Positions 52,252 to 60,405 of a stretch of 64,000 bases of DNA are shown here, piece after piece. The position numbers and the translations under genes were made by a program. The stretch spans positions 1-64,000 of the forward strand of contig CADECP010000022.1 in assembly GCA_902825875.1 (NCBI GenBank), in the 5' to 3' direction. The notes below the pieces were generated by a model, which was not told the origin of the DNA, made no database searches, and saw only the letters and a program-made list of their open reading frames with translations. Every line of letters begins with the position of its first letter. Position 1 is the first letter of the stretch. This DNA is from an uncultured Acidobacteriota bacterium (lineage in GTDB: Bacteria > Acidobacteriota > Blastocatellia > RBC074).

Positions 52252-53913
52252 TTAACGATTGGCCTGATATTCGCGCGCAAATTCGGCGGCGAACAAATCC
52301 AATTGCCGGGCGCGTTCGGCGGCGTCCCATCCGAGTTCATCAGCCATCAATTCAGCCGCAACCGGCGCAATTTCCAAGGAAGCCGATCCGGCCAACATCG
52401 CCAGCCGGGTTCTTCGCGTCAGCGCGTCGGTCAAACTGACGGCCATTTCGTGTCGAGCCGCGTAAATGAGTTCGGCTTTGACGTGAGGCAGCCCGGCCAC
52501 CAGCGGTTCGCGCAATCGTTCGTCGTCCAGCATCAACCGCACCAGCGCGTCAAAATTCGACCCGTAACTGAACACCAGATGGCGCGTGACGGCGTTTGGC
52601 AGATTGTAATGCGCGGCAATTTGCCTGGCAGTTTGTTGCAACTCGACGCGGCTCATTTCGCCGCCGCTTATGGGAATGTCTTTGGTTGTCGCTTTGGCGG
52701 CGCTGCCCAGCCGTTTCAGCGCCAGATCAATTCCGTGTTCGGCCATCGCCCGGTAAGTCGTCAGTTTGCCGCCAGCAATGGAAATCAATCCGTCGGCGGT
52801 TTCGATCATTTCTTCTTTGCGCGACACCTTGGTCGTGTCTTTGGCGTTGGCGTCGGAAATCAAAGGTCGCAAACCCGCCCACGCCGAAATCACGTCCGAA
52901 GTGTCCAGATTAGCTTCGGGAAAATACGAATTGATCGCATTCAGAATTTCTGCGACTTCATCGCTTTCGGCTTGAGGGAAATCTTTTCCGCCTTCGTAAT
53001 CGGTGTCGGTTGTGCCGATGTTGACGCGGTCTTCCCAAGGCACTACGAAATAAAACCGATGGCCGGTCAGCGAAGGAATCAGCCACGCAGCGTCCACTCG
53101 CAACCGATTAGCAGCAATGGTCAGGTGAATGCCTTTGGCCGGGCGTAGCTTTTTCTTCAATCCTTCGGCAGAGTTGCCTTCCAGCCGGATCATCTCTTCC
53201 ATCCAAACGCCTGTGGCATTGATCGTCACGCGAGCACGAAGTTCGATTCGTTCGCCGCTCAATTCGTTCAGCAATCGCGCGCCTGTAATTTTGCCGTTGG
53301 CGTCGCGCAAGTAGCTTTCGACTTTGGCGTAATTGGCGATGGCTGCGCCTTGTTGGTTGGCGGCTTTGATGATTTCGATCACCAGCCGCGAATCGTTGGT
53401 CAGCGCGTCGTAATACACAAACGCGCCTTTCAAACCGTTGGGGTCAAGTTGCGGCGCAAGATTCAAGGCTTCTTCGCGGCTCAGCCGACGATGTTTGGCA
53501 AAGTTCTGCCGCCCGGCCAGCAAGTCGTACAAAAACAACCCGGCTCGCATAATCAGCGGATGATCGTAATTTCGTCGCCGATCGGCGTAGATGGGAATGA
53601 CGAAAGGAAAGGCTTCGGTTTGATGCGGCGCGATGCGCGCGAGTACGGAACCCTCCAACAGAGCTTCGCGCACCAGAGCAAAATCGAACTGTTCCAGGTA
53701 ACGCAACCCGCCGTGGATCAGTTTGGTCGAGCGGCTGGAAGTTCCGGCGGCAAAGTCGCGTTTTTCCACCAGCGCGGTTTTCAATCCGCGCGCAGCGGCG
53801 TCCAGCGCCAAACCTGCGCCGGTGATGCCGCCACCGATAATCAACACATCGAACACTTCGCGCTTGAACCGTTCAAGCGAATCCAGCCGCGAACGCCAGG
53901 AAAATTCATTCAT
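52252..53913 (-). CDS. glpD: Aerobic glycerol-3-phosphate dehydrogenase GlpD
   Basis: 553 aa, close to the usual length. FAD-dependent enzyme oxidising glycerol 3-phosphate to dihydroxyacetone phosphate and passing electrons to quinone at the membrane. Seen: [20 protein letters not shown] (FAD Rossmann), [20 protein letters not shown], the substrate-binding region [12 protein letters not shown] and [19 protein letters not shown]. The C-terminal DAO_C domain (about 400-535, [20 protein letters not shown]) is present. No glycerol kinase or facilitator gene is adjacent. Confidence 0.95.
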   Translation of the reverse strand: MNEFSWRSRLDSLERFKREVFDVLIIGGGITGAGLALDAAARGLKTALVEKRDFAAGTSSRSTKLIHGGLRYLEQFDFALVREALLEGSVLARIAPHQTEAFPFVIPIYADRRRNYDHPLIMRAGLFLYDLLAGRQNFAKHRRLSREEALNLAPQLDPNGLKGAFVYYDALTNDSRLVIEIIKAANQQGAAIANYAKVESYLRDANGKITGARLLNELSGERIELRARVTINATGVWMEEMIRLEGNSAEGLKKKLRPAKGIHLTIAANRLRVDAAWLIPSLTGHRFYFVVPWEDRVNIGTTDTDYEGGKDFPQAESDEVAEILNAINSYFPEANLDTSDVISAWAGLRPLISDANAKDTTKVSRKEEMIETADGLISIAGGKLTTYRAMAEHGIDLALKRLGSAAKATTKDIPISGGEMSRVELQQTARQIAAHYNLPNAVTRHLVFSYGSNFDALVRLMLDDERLREPLVAGLPHVKAELIYAARHEMAVSLTDALTRRTRLAMLAGSASLEIAPVAAELMADELGWDAAERARQLDLFAAEFAREYQANR

Positions 53914-54150
53914 ACGGGTAAAATGATTTTGGGAGAGTTTGGCTTCGGCATCCCGCCAAAGCCGCGCGTAGCATAGTCGCTGGCCAATTTCTTGTCACTC
54001 GCGTTGCTTGATTTTATTGGCTTGCTCAGGTACTACAATGGCCATCGTGTTCGTTGCGAAGCCGCGTTGAGCCGCTTCGTTTACGTCAGCCGCGAAATTT
54101 CGATCAAACAATCAACAATGAAATCAGGTGTCGCCCTTTCAAGGAATGTT

Positions 54151-56010
54151 ATGAAAACACGTATTTCGTTTGCTCGCTCCGCTGTTATTTTGCTTTGCCT
54201 TTGTATGGCGTTTCCGCTGGAAACGCTGGCAGCGATCCTGACAACCGCTCCTGTTGAGAGCGCGCCAACAACTGCGACGATGCAACGTCGCAAAAAAGCG
54301 GCTCCTAAAAAACGAACCTCTCGTCGCCGCACTCGCCGCAGCCGTTCGCGCGCTGCCGCTCCGCCCAAAGCCAATTTCGACAAAGTGATGGCTGCCAATA
54401 GCGCCGTGCTGACCGAAGCGACTGACGCCGAACAGGCCGGGCAGAAAATCGAAGAAAGCGTCATGCGCGCGCACGTCAAATTTTTGGCGGACGATTTGCT
54501 GGAAGGGCGCGGCCCAGGCGCTCGCGGAGGCTTGCTGGCGGCGAAATACATCGCCGCGCAGTTCGAAGCTTTGGGCTTGGAACCGGCTGCCGATCACAGT
54601 TATTTCCAGATGGTGCAGATGATCGGTTCGCGGCCTGATTCGATGAACAAACTGACGGTCAAAGCCGGAGCCGGAGCGACCGATTTCAAATCCGGCGATG
54701 AATTTGTCGCCGGTTCCGATGTCGAACAAACCGAAGTCGCTGTGAATGGCGACATAGTTTTTGTCGGTTACGGAGTTCACGCGCCCGAAGCCAATTGGGA
54801 CGATTACAAAGGTGTGGACGTGCGCGGCAAAGTGCTGTTGATGATGGTCAACGATCCTCCGGCGACAGCGACGGAACCGAATCTGTTTGGCGGCAAAGGG
54901 CTGACGTATTACGGTCGCTGGACGTACAAATACGAAGAAGCTGCAAGGCGCGGAGCCGCCGGAGCGATTCTGATTCACACCAACGAATCCGCCGGATACG
55001 GCTGGAGCGTCATTCGCAATTCGTGGGGAGCCGAACGCTTCGGCTTGCTGCCTGACGCCAATTCGCCTGTGCTGAAAATGAAATCGTGGGTGACGGACGA
55101 AGCCGCCAAAAAGATTGTGCAATCCGGCGGATTCGATCTGGATCAATTGCGGCAGCAAGCGGCTTCGCGCAGCTTCAAACCTGTGACGTTGAACGCCAAA
55201 GTGGATACAACCTTGAGAATGCAGGTGCAACGGCTGATGTCGCCCAATGTCGTAGGCATTTTTCGCGGCAACGACCCTACGCTGAAAAACGAATTCGTCA
55301 CGTTTTCAGCGCACTGGGATCATCTGGGTATTCGACCTGACCAGCCGGGCGACAACATCTACAACGGAGCCGTAGACAACGCGACGGGCATTGCCGGAAT
55401 TCTGGCGATTGCCAAAGCCTGCGCCGCGCTGACTATCAAACCTAAACGTTCGATTCTGTTCATCGCCACCACCGCCGAAGAACAAGGCCTGCTCGGAGCC
55501 GAGTATTACGCGCATCACCCGCTGGTTCCGATCAAAGACACTGTGGCCAACATCAACCTGGATTCGATGAACGTGCTGGGACAAACCAGCGACATCACTC
55601 CGCTCGGTGCGGATCGTTCGACACTCGGCAAATTTATCGAAGAAGTCGCCAAAGAAAACAACGTCACCATTTCGCCTGATGCTCGGCCTGAACAAGGTTC
55701 GTTTTACCGCTCCGACCATTTCCCGCTGGCCAAAGTCGGCATCCCGGCAGTCAGTTTCAATCCCGGATCGAAATTCGTCGGCCACAGCGAAACTTGGGGA
55801 GCAGAACAGTTCGCCGATTACAACCAGCACAGGTATCACCAGCCCGCCGATGAATTCAGTCCGAATTGGGATTTCACCGGAATGATGCAACAAGCCAAGC
55901 TGGCGTTTTTGATTGGACTGCGCGTGGCGAATGCGACTGAAACTCCGCAATGGAACAAAGGCGATGAGTTTGAACGGGCGCGACTAAAATCGCTCGGCAA
56001 GCTCCAGTAA
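54151..56010 (+). CDS. Secreted M28 metallopeptidase with PA domain
   Basis: 619 aa from the ATG at 54151 (AAGGAATG just upstream). A signal peptide (about 1-28) is followed by an extremely basic linker (about 45-70, with KKRTSRRRTRRSRSR). PA-type insert in the middle (about 200-330, VVDVRGKVLLMMVN-like). M28 dizinc site: FSAHWDHLG (His), GAVDNATGIAG (Asp), IATTAEEQGLLGAEYY (Glu-Glu), NLDSMN (Asp) and HRYHQPADEF (His). Likely an extracellular aminopeptidase or carboxypeptidase. A composite palindrome island follows its stop. Confidence 0.93.
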   Translation: MKTRISFARSAVILLCLCMAFPLETLAAILTTAPVESAPTTATMQRRKKAAPKKRTSRRRTRRSRSRAAAPPKANFDKVMAANSAVLTEATDAEQAGQKIEESVMRAHVKFLADDLLEGRGPGARGGLLAAKYIAAQFEALGLEPAADHSYFQMVQMIGSRPDSMNKLTVKAGAGATDFKSGDEFVAGSDVEQTEVAVNGDIVFVGYGVHAPEANWDDYKGVDVRGKVLLMMVNDPPATATEPNLFGGKGLTYYGRWTYKYEEAARRGAAGAILIHTNESAGYGWSVIRNSWGAERFGLLPDANSPVLKMKSWVTDEAAKKIVQSGGFDLDQLRQQAASRSFKPVTLNAKVDTTLRMQVQRLMSPNVVGIFRGNDPTLKNEFVTFSAHWDHLGIRPDQPGDNIYNGAVDNATGIAGILAIAKACAALTIKPKRSILFIATTAEEQGLLGAEYYAHHPLVPIKDTVANINLDSMNVLGQTSDITPLGADRSTLGKFIEEVAKENNVTISPDARPEQGSFYRSDHFPLAKVGIPAVSFNPGSKFVGHSETWGAEQFADYNQHRYHQPADEFSPNWDFTGMMQQAKLAFLIGLRVANATETPQWNKGDEFERARLKSLGKLQ

Positions 56011-56027
56011 AGCCAAAGGCAACAACG

Positions 56028-56107
56028 GGACAAACAGAAATAACGGAAGAAACGGAATTGGCTGAACTTGAGCCTGTTTCCGTCTTTTCCGTTATTTTCG
56101 TTTGTTC
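56028..56107. repeat. Long imperfect hairpin after the M28 gene
   Basis: The left arm 56028-56060 (GGGACAAAC then AGAAATAACGGAAG) and right arm 56078-56107 (GTCTTTTCCGTTATTTTCG) are reverse complements with a few mismatches. The AACGGAA motif recurs within the arms. The right arm continues after MITE copy B, showing the MITE inserted into its end. Confidence 0.7.
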
Positions 56108-56110
56108 CGC

Positions 56111-56275
56111 CTGATGTCTGGACACATTTTGTTTGAGACGTTTGAAAACCAATGATGGCAAAAAACAATTGGGTCATCAGACAGGAAAATGTGGGAAAGG
56201 AAGATAAAAATTCTGATTTTCCTTTCCTACATTTTCCTGTCTGATGGTTGATAACGAAAAGTGTCCTGACATCAG
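56111..56275. mobile_element. MITE-like element, copy B
   Basis: Terminal inverted repeats CTGATGTCTGGACAC (56111-56125) and AAAAGTGTCCTGACATCAG (56257-56275), 8-bp flanking direct repeat TTGTTCCG (56102-56109 and 56276-56283). The interior carries a different palindrome from copy A: a 27-bp stem (56176-56202 with 56219-56245, one mismatch) with a 16-nt loop. No coding sequence. Confidence 0.8.
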
Positions 56276-56423
56276 TTGTTCCGTCCTTTTTCGCTTCTTA
56301 AGCCCCGGCGTTCGGATTCAGAGCAATCAGGAACGGAGCGAAGATCACTCCATTACTGACCGAATTTCCGCCGTTACGCCCGTGCTTTGTTGAATTCTTC
56401 TTGAAAGATTCCTGAACAATCGG

Positions 56424-56470
56424 TATCGCGCGCGGTAGCAAGCCATGCTTCCTGACGGTCGCGGTTCTGA
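56424..56470. repeat. Imperfect GC-rich palindrome
   Basis: GGTATCGCGCGCGGTAGCAA pairs with GCTTCCTGACGGTCGCGGTT with several mismatches. The right arm's reverse complement resembles the sequence at 19019-19044 (CAG(T/A)ACCGCGACCG), so it belongs to a dispersed family. Confidence 0.5.
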
Positions 56471-56474
56471 CACA

Positions 56475-56513
56475 GAAAGCCGGGCAGCTCTGCGCGGTGG
56501 CTGCCCGGCTTTC
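56475..56513. terminator. Hairpin downstream of the YVTN-cytochrome gene
   Basis: GAAAGCCGGGCAGC (56475-56488) and GCTGCCCGGCTTTC (56500-56513) form a perfect 14-bp stem with an 11-nt loop. There is no T-run on the minus side, so its role as terminator of the leftward gene is plausible but not proven. Confidence 0.55.
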
Positions 56514-56569
56514 GTTCAGGCAAGGCTGCTCACTGCTGCCTGCCTGTCGGTGACGTCGTCAATTCCACT

Positions 56570-58861
56570 TCACTGCGAAAACGGTGAAGCGGAAATCGGC
56601 GGCGTCGAAGCGTCAATGGATTTCAGGAATTTGAGCAACGCGGCGCGGTTGCGTGCGTCGTTGAGCAAATCCTGTTGGAATGGCCCCAAGCCAGAGCGAC
56701 GATGACGAACGTTGTCCAAAATGTCGTCAATCGTGATGGCCGCTCCATCGTGCAGCAACGGCCCCATCGCCCAGGCTCCCAGCAAGCTGGGCGGATTGAA
56801 TCCGTTTGCGCCGAGCGGCGCTGCGCCGTTCTGGCGAACCTGATTCCCGTTCGCTGAATTGAATGTGCCCACATCGCGCAGGAAGCGAATCAATTGGCCG
56901 CCGGAAATTTCTCCGCCCGCAGGCGGCGGATTGAAATCGCGCCGAGCCGCAGACCAGCCGCCTCCACCGTGACATTTGACGCAGCCGTTTTCGACAAACA
57001 GCTTTCGACCAAACGCGATGTCACGCGCATCCTGACTGAATGGGCTGACATTGCGGAACGGCGAAATCGGCGTGCGAATGCCCCGCGCCATAAAGGTGTT
57101 CAACGCATCCAGCGACGCGCTGCGACCGGTGTTCGCCAGCGGGAAAGCGTTCAACGTCGGATCGGGCGTCACGCCGTCGGCCAGCGTAATCAACCCCAAA
57201 CCGCCCGACGTGCCGCGAATGTTGGCTTCAAAGTCCTGCACTTCGTCGAAGATCGCCGAATAGTTCAGCACTTTCTGGTCATTCGGGTTGTGCGGGTTGA
57301 AAGTCGCGCTCAGCGGCAAGCTGCGACGCGGCCCGGCTCCGAAAATCCAGACGACTTGATCGGTCAAACCGTTGGCGTGGCACGAAACGCAACCGCTCCA
57401 GCCTTCAGAAGACAAACGACCGACAGGAATTTTCGGCCCGGTCGGAACGTCAACTTCAGCAGAGCTGTAAAAGATCGCTTTGCCGTAATGCACTGTCGCA
57501 GCCAGGCTGCCAGCCGCTGGCAAATCCGAAGACGACAAATTGGCGACGGCTTTGTCGGTTGAAAGGTCAACAACCGTTACGCTGCGCCCGACTTCGTTCA
57601 GCACATAAGCGCGCGTGTCGGCGTTGTTGATCGCCAAGCCCACGGGTTTCTGGCCGGTCTTGATGCGGACGATGCCGCTGACCGAACCGGCTCCCGTCGG
57701 AGCATTGATCGTCGGAGTTCCGTCGGCGTCCAACGTCACTTTGACCAGAATGTTCGCCGCCGAAGCCACGACGTAACCTTCATTGCTCTTGTGTTCAAAC
57801 GCGGCGTGCCAGGGCATGCCGATGAACAGTTTCGATTCGCTGGCGGGTTCAAAATTGATGCCGCGATTCATGTTGATGGATTGCAACTTGTCGCCGACTT
57901 TGCCTTCTTTGTTGGTGGCGGTGTCAATCACGTTCAGGAAAGCCTGAACGTTGACGTTGAACCGCACCGGCCCGTCGGGCGAAGCAGCGTTGTTCGGCAG
58001 ATAAGCGCGAGTTCCTTTGATCGCAATCGAGTTGAGCGAATTCGGGAAGGCTCCGGTGGTGAACGAACCATCGGCGGCTTGCGTGGTGCAGGTCGGATCA
58101 GTCGCGCCTTTCAACTTGCAAGCCAGCGCCGAACCTTTCGACCGGAATCCGACATCGGCCATCGGCGGCAAAACGACTTTCGACGTGATGCTGTCGGTTG
58201 CCGTTGAAATCACCGAAACCTGACCTTGTTTGTAATTGTCGGCTCCGATCAAAACGCCGGGAACATCCACCGCGTTGAATTCGGCGACGTAAACCTGTTC
58301 GTCGGAATCATCCGTGTCGCCGTCGCTGGTGATGGCGATTCCGCGCGGTTCAACGCCTACGCCGGTGATTGTTCGCGTGACGGTGTTGGTCGTAGTGCTG
58401 ATGACCGAAACATTGTCCGAACGCGCGTTCGTGACATACAGCTTCGACCCGTTCGGAGTCAGCGCCAATCCATAAGGTTCTGTGCCAACCAGAATCGTGC
58501 CGACGATTTTCATCGTGGCGGCGTTGATGACGGAAACAGTTCCGCTGACGGTGTTGGCAACGTAAACGGTTTGGCCGTTGGGCGTGATGGCCAGATTGTT
58601 GGGTTCTTTGCCGACTTTGATTTCGGCGAGTTTTTCGTTTTTGTCGTTTTCGACGTTGAAGACGGAAACCGAATCGGTATCAGGGTTGGCAGCCCAGACC
58701 GTTTTGTCATCGGGCGAAACGGCTATTGGACTGGAACTGGTCGCTTCGGCAGGAGTCGTTTGGGCAGACGCCGCCGTTCGACGATCTTCAAATTGCCAGG
58801 TTGCCAAAATTCCCAGCACAAAGAGCGCCGACAGAGAGAGTTTAATAAGTCTCAACTTCAT
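56570..58861 (-). CDS. YVTN beta-propeller fused to di-heme cytochrome c peroxidase-like domain
   Basis: 763 aa, ATG at 58861 with AAAGG upstream. A signal/anchor segment (about 8-24) is followed by a YVTN propeller (about 45-460, units such as TPNGQTVYVANTVSGTVSVI and TPNGSKLYVTNARSDNVSVI). The C-terminal part has two heme-c sites, CVSCHANG (about 500) and CVKCHGGGGW (about 635), plus FNPPSLLGAWAMGPLLHDG and DDILDNVRHRRSG, typical of di-heme peroxidase/MauG-like domains. Expected in the periplasm. Possible redox or structural enzyme; function not known. Downstream are several leftward secreted repeat proteins. Confidence 0.9.
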   Translation of the reverse strand: MKLRLIKLSLSALFVLGILATWQFEDRRTAASAQTTPAEATSSSPIAVSPDDKTVWAANPDTDSVSVFNVENDKNEKLAEIKVGKEPNNLAITPNGQTVYVANTVSGTVSVINAATMKIVGTILVGTEPYGLALTPNGSKLYVTNARSDNVSVISTTTNTVTRTITGVGVEPRGIAITSDGDTDDSDEQVYVAEFNAVDVPGVLIGADNYKQGQVSVISTATDSITSKVVLPPMADVGFRSKGSALACKLKGATDPTCTTQAADGSFTTGAFPNSLNSIAIKGTRAYLPNNAASPDGPVRFNVNVQAFLNVIDTATNKEGKVGDKLQSINMNRGINFEPASESKLFIGMPWHAAFEHKSNEGYVVASAANILVKVTLDADGTPTINAPTGAGSVSGIVRIKTGQKPVGLAINNADTRAYVLNEVGRSVTVVDLSTDKAVANLSSSDLPAAGSLAATVHYGKAIFYSSAEVDVPTGPKIPVGRLSSEGWSGCVSCHANGLTDQVVWIFGAGPRRSLPLSATFNPHNPNDQKVLNYSAIFDEVQDFEANIRGTSGGLGLITLADGVTPDPTLNAFPLANTGRSASLDALNTFMARGIRTPISPFRNVSPFSQDARDIAFGRKLFVENGCVKCHGGGGWSAARRDFNPPPAGGEISGGQLIRFLRDVGTFNSANGNQVRQNGAAPLGANGFNPPSLLGAWAMGPLLHDGAAITIDDILDNVRHRRSGLGPFQQDLLNDARNRAALLKFLKSIDASTPPISASPFSQ

Positions 58862-59074
58862 ACTTCTTTGCCTTTCTGTAAACCTAAAAGGTTCGCGGAT
58901 TTAAGCCGGTGTTGAGGCCGACTTTTGTTACGGGTTTCGTTGTGGCACCGCCACGCGATTTGTGACTTTGGCAGGTTAATGAAAGGCAAAGACTGAAATC
59001 TTGAACTTGGCTTGAAATTTTCTTGAAAGAGTTTTGAAAGGCAACAGTAACTGCTCAGCCGGTGGGCAGAACTT

Positions 59075-59162
59075 GGTACGGAACCGGGAGCGGTAGCGAC
59101 CGGGTGCTTGCAAATTCGTATCCCACCAGAAACCGGGGCGCTACTGCTTCCCGTTCCGTACC
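59075..59162. repeat. GGTACGGAACCGG palindrome
   Basis: The left arm GGTACGGAACCGGGAGCGGT (59075 on) and right arm ACTGCTTCCCGTTCCGTACC (to 59162) are near reverse complements around a 28-nt loop. A single-arm relative is at 46176-46206. Confidence 0.75.
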
Positions 59163-59184
59163 GGCGCAGTTACAGGCAAAAGCA

Positions 59185-59214
59185 AATGGGGCGAGCCGAA
59201 TTGGTCGCCCCATT
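59185..59214 (-). terminator. Terminator after the beta-helix gene
   Basis: AATGGGGCGA and TCGCCCCATT (10-bp stem, 10-nt loop) lie just past the stop codon of the leftward gene, followed on that strand by TGCTTTTGCC. Confidence 0.7.
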
Positions 59215-59223
59215 GTTTTGGCG

Positions 59224-60177
59224 TTACTTCGCGGCGAAGAATCCGGAGAAGTTTCCATTGAAGGTGTTGCCTTCGACAGTGTTGTTGTACCGCGACAGCA
59301 ACGTTCCGTTGTGCGTCAACCCTGTGGTGTTGCCGGTGATCGTCGAATTCGACACGCGAATGGTCGTGTTGACGTTGGCGCTGATGCCGATTGCATTGTT
59401 GGAACTGACGCAATTTTCCAGGTTCATTTCCGCTGGAATTCCGCCATTGACCGGCAACGAAGCCAAAAATCCTGCGCCGGAGTTTCCCGCCGCCGTAGTG
59501 TTTTTCGCCGTCACGCGAGCATTGGAGTTCGCATGGATTCCGTGAATTCCGTTTTCGATTCGGCAATTTTCCAGCACGGCTCTGGTGACGCTGCCGTTGC
59601 CAGAAACCACGTGAACCGAATAACCGCTGTTGCGAATGGTGGTGTCTTTGACGAACAACTCAGCGCCGCTGGACGCGATGCCGCTCAGCGTAAATCCGTT
59701 GATCGTGCAATTTTCGACGTGCAGCGAGCCGCCAGTATTGAAACTGATTCCGATTTGCCCTGCGTCGCCGCCCGGTGAATGGACTGCCAAACCGCGCAGC
59801 ACGACATAATCTCTTGCTCCAGCGGCGACCTGGATAGCCGTTCCGCCCTCTTCCGTAATCTGGATTTGAGCGTACACGCCCGGAGCCGCCGCGACCGTCA
59901 CCGATTTGTTGACCTGGAATGGCCGGTAATAACCGGAATCCAAAATGACAACATCGCCTCTGGCGTCCACCACCGACAATGCATAACCTATCAAACGGCA
60001 GGGATTGGCCGGGTTGTTGCAATTCCCCGCGTCTGTTCCTGTGGTAGAAACGTACGTGCGCGGATTTTGAGCTTGTGCGAAAACGGCAAAAGCCAACATC
60101 GCCACAACGACAAACACTGCGTTCATGGCTTGGCGAGCAAATACATTCAGGTTTTCATTCAAATTTTCAGTTTTCAT
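59224..60177 (-). CDS. Secreted right-handed beta-helix protein
   Basis: 317 aa, ATG at 60177 with AAGGAGGAAAA upstream. Signal peptide MNAVFVVVAMLAFAVFAQAQ preceded by a polar extension. Starts with RTYVSTTGTDAGNCNNPANP, typical of pectate-lyase-like beta-helix proteins, then parallel beta-helix turns such as LEVENCTINGFTL-type and ITVSNSTITGN-type repeats. Likely an extracellular carbohydrate-binding or adhesive protein; no lyase active site recognised. Separated by two tandem terminators from the SBBP gene upstream. Confidence 0.85.
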   Translation of the reverse strand: MKTENLNENLNVFARQAMNAVFVVVAMLAFAVFAQAQNPRTYVSTTGTDAGNCNNPANPCRLIGYALSVVDARGDVVILDSGYYRPFQVNKSVTVAAAPGVYAQIQITEEGGTAIQVAAGARDYVVLRGLAVHSPGGDAGQIGISFNTGGSLHVENCTINGFTLSGIASSGAELFVKDTTIRNSGYSVHVVSGNGSVTRAVLENCRIENGIHGIHANSNARVTAKNTTAAGNSGAGFLASLPVNGGIPAEMNLENCVSSNNAIGISANVNTTIRVSNSTITGNTTGLTHNGTLLSRYNNTVEGNTFNGNFSGFFAAK

Positions 60178-60302
60178 TTTTCCTCCTTAACGGCTGATTG
60201 TTTTCTGACAGTTCGTTTTTGCGACGCGAGGAAGATAGAGCGGTTTGGCCAGACCGTCAGCGAAACTGGTCACTGCCGGGGTGTGAGATGAGTCATAGAA
60301 AA

Positions 60303-60348
60303 AGGCACTACCGTAGTTCTTGAGCCACACGAATTACGGGTAGTGCCT
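60303..60348 (-). terminator. Second of two tandem terminators
   Basis: On the minus strand, AGGCACTACCCGTAATTC and GAACTACGGTAGTGCCT form an approximately 17-bp stem with one bulge, followed by TTTTTCTA. It lies just beyond the first terminator of the SBBP gene. Confidence 0.8.
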
Positions 60349-60354
60349 AGAAAA

Positions 60355-60405
60355 AGAATGCGCGCCAGCAAGCGGCTTCCGTCGCTTGCTGGCGCGCCAT
60401 TCTTT
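60355..60405 (-). terminator. First of two tandem terminators, SBBP gene
   Basis: AAGAATG(G)CGCGCCAGCAAGCG and its partner form an approximately 21-bp stem with one bulge, starting at the SBBP stop codon. A T5 tract (CTTTTTC) follows on the minus strand. The core GCGCGCCAGCAAG recurs at 1969-2043. Confidence 0.85.

Larger units (their letters stand above)
56011..56569. other. Composite palindrome island, no gene
   Basis: 559 bp between convergent genes packed with inverted repeats: 56028-56107 (long hairpin), MITE copy B (56111-56275) inserted into its edge, an imperfect GC-rich palindrome about 56424-56470, and a perfect 14-bp hairpin (56475-56513). No open frame with a ribosome-binding site was seen. 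Confidence 0.7.
58862..59223. other. Intergenic region with repeat element
   Basis: About 360 bp containing the palindrome 59075-59162 and the terminator 59185-59214, between the leftward beta-helix gene and the YVTN gene. No gene seen; the promoter for the YVTN gene must lie here, but I could not pick one. Confidence 0.5.
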
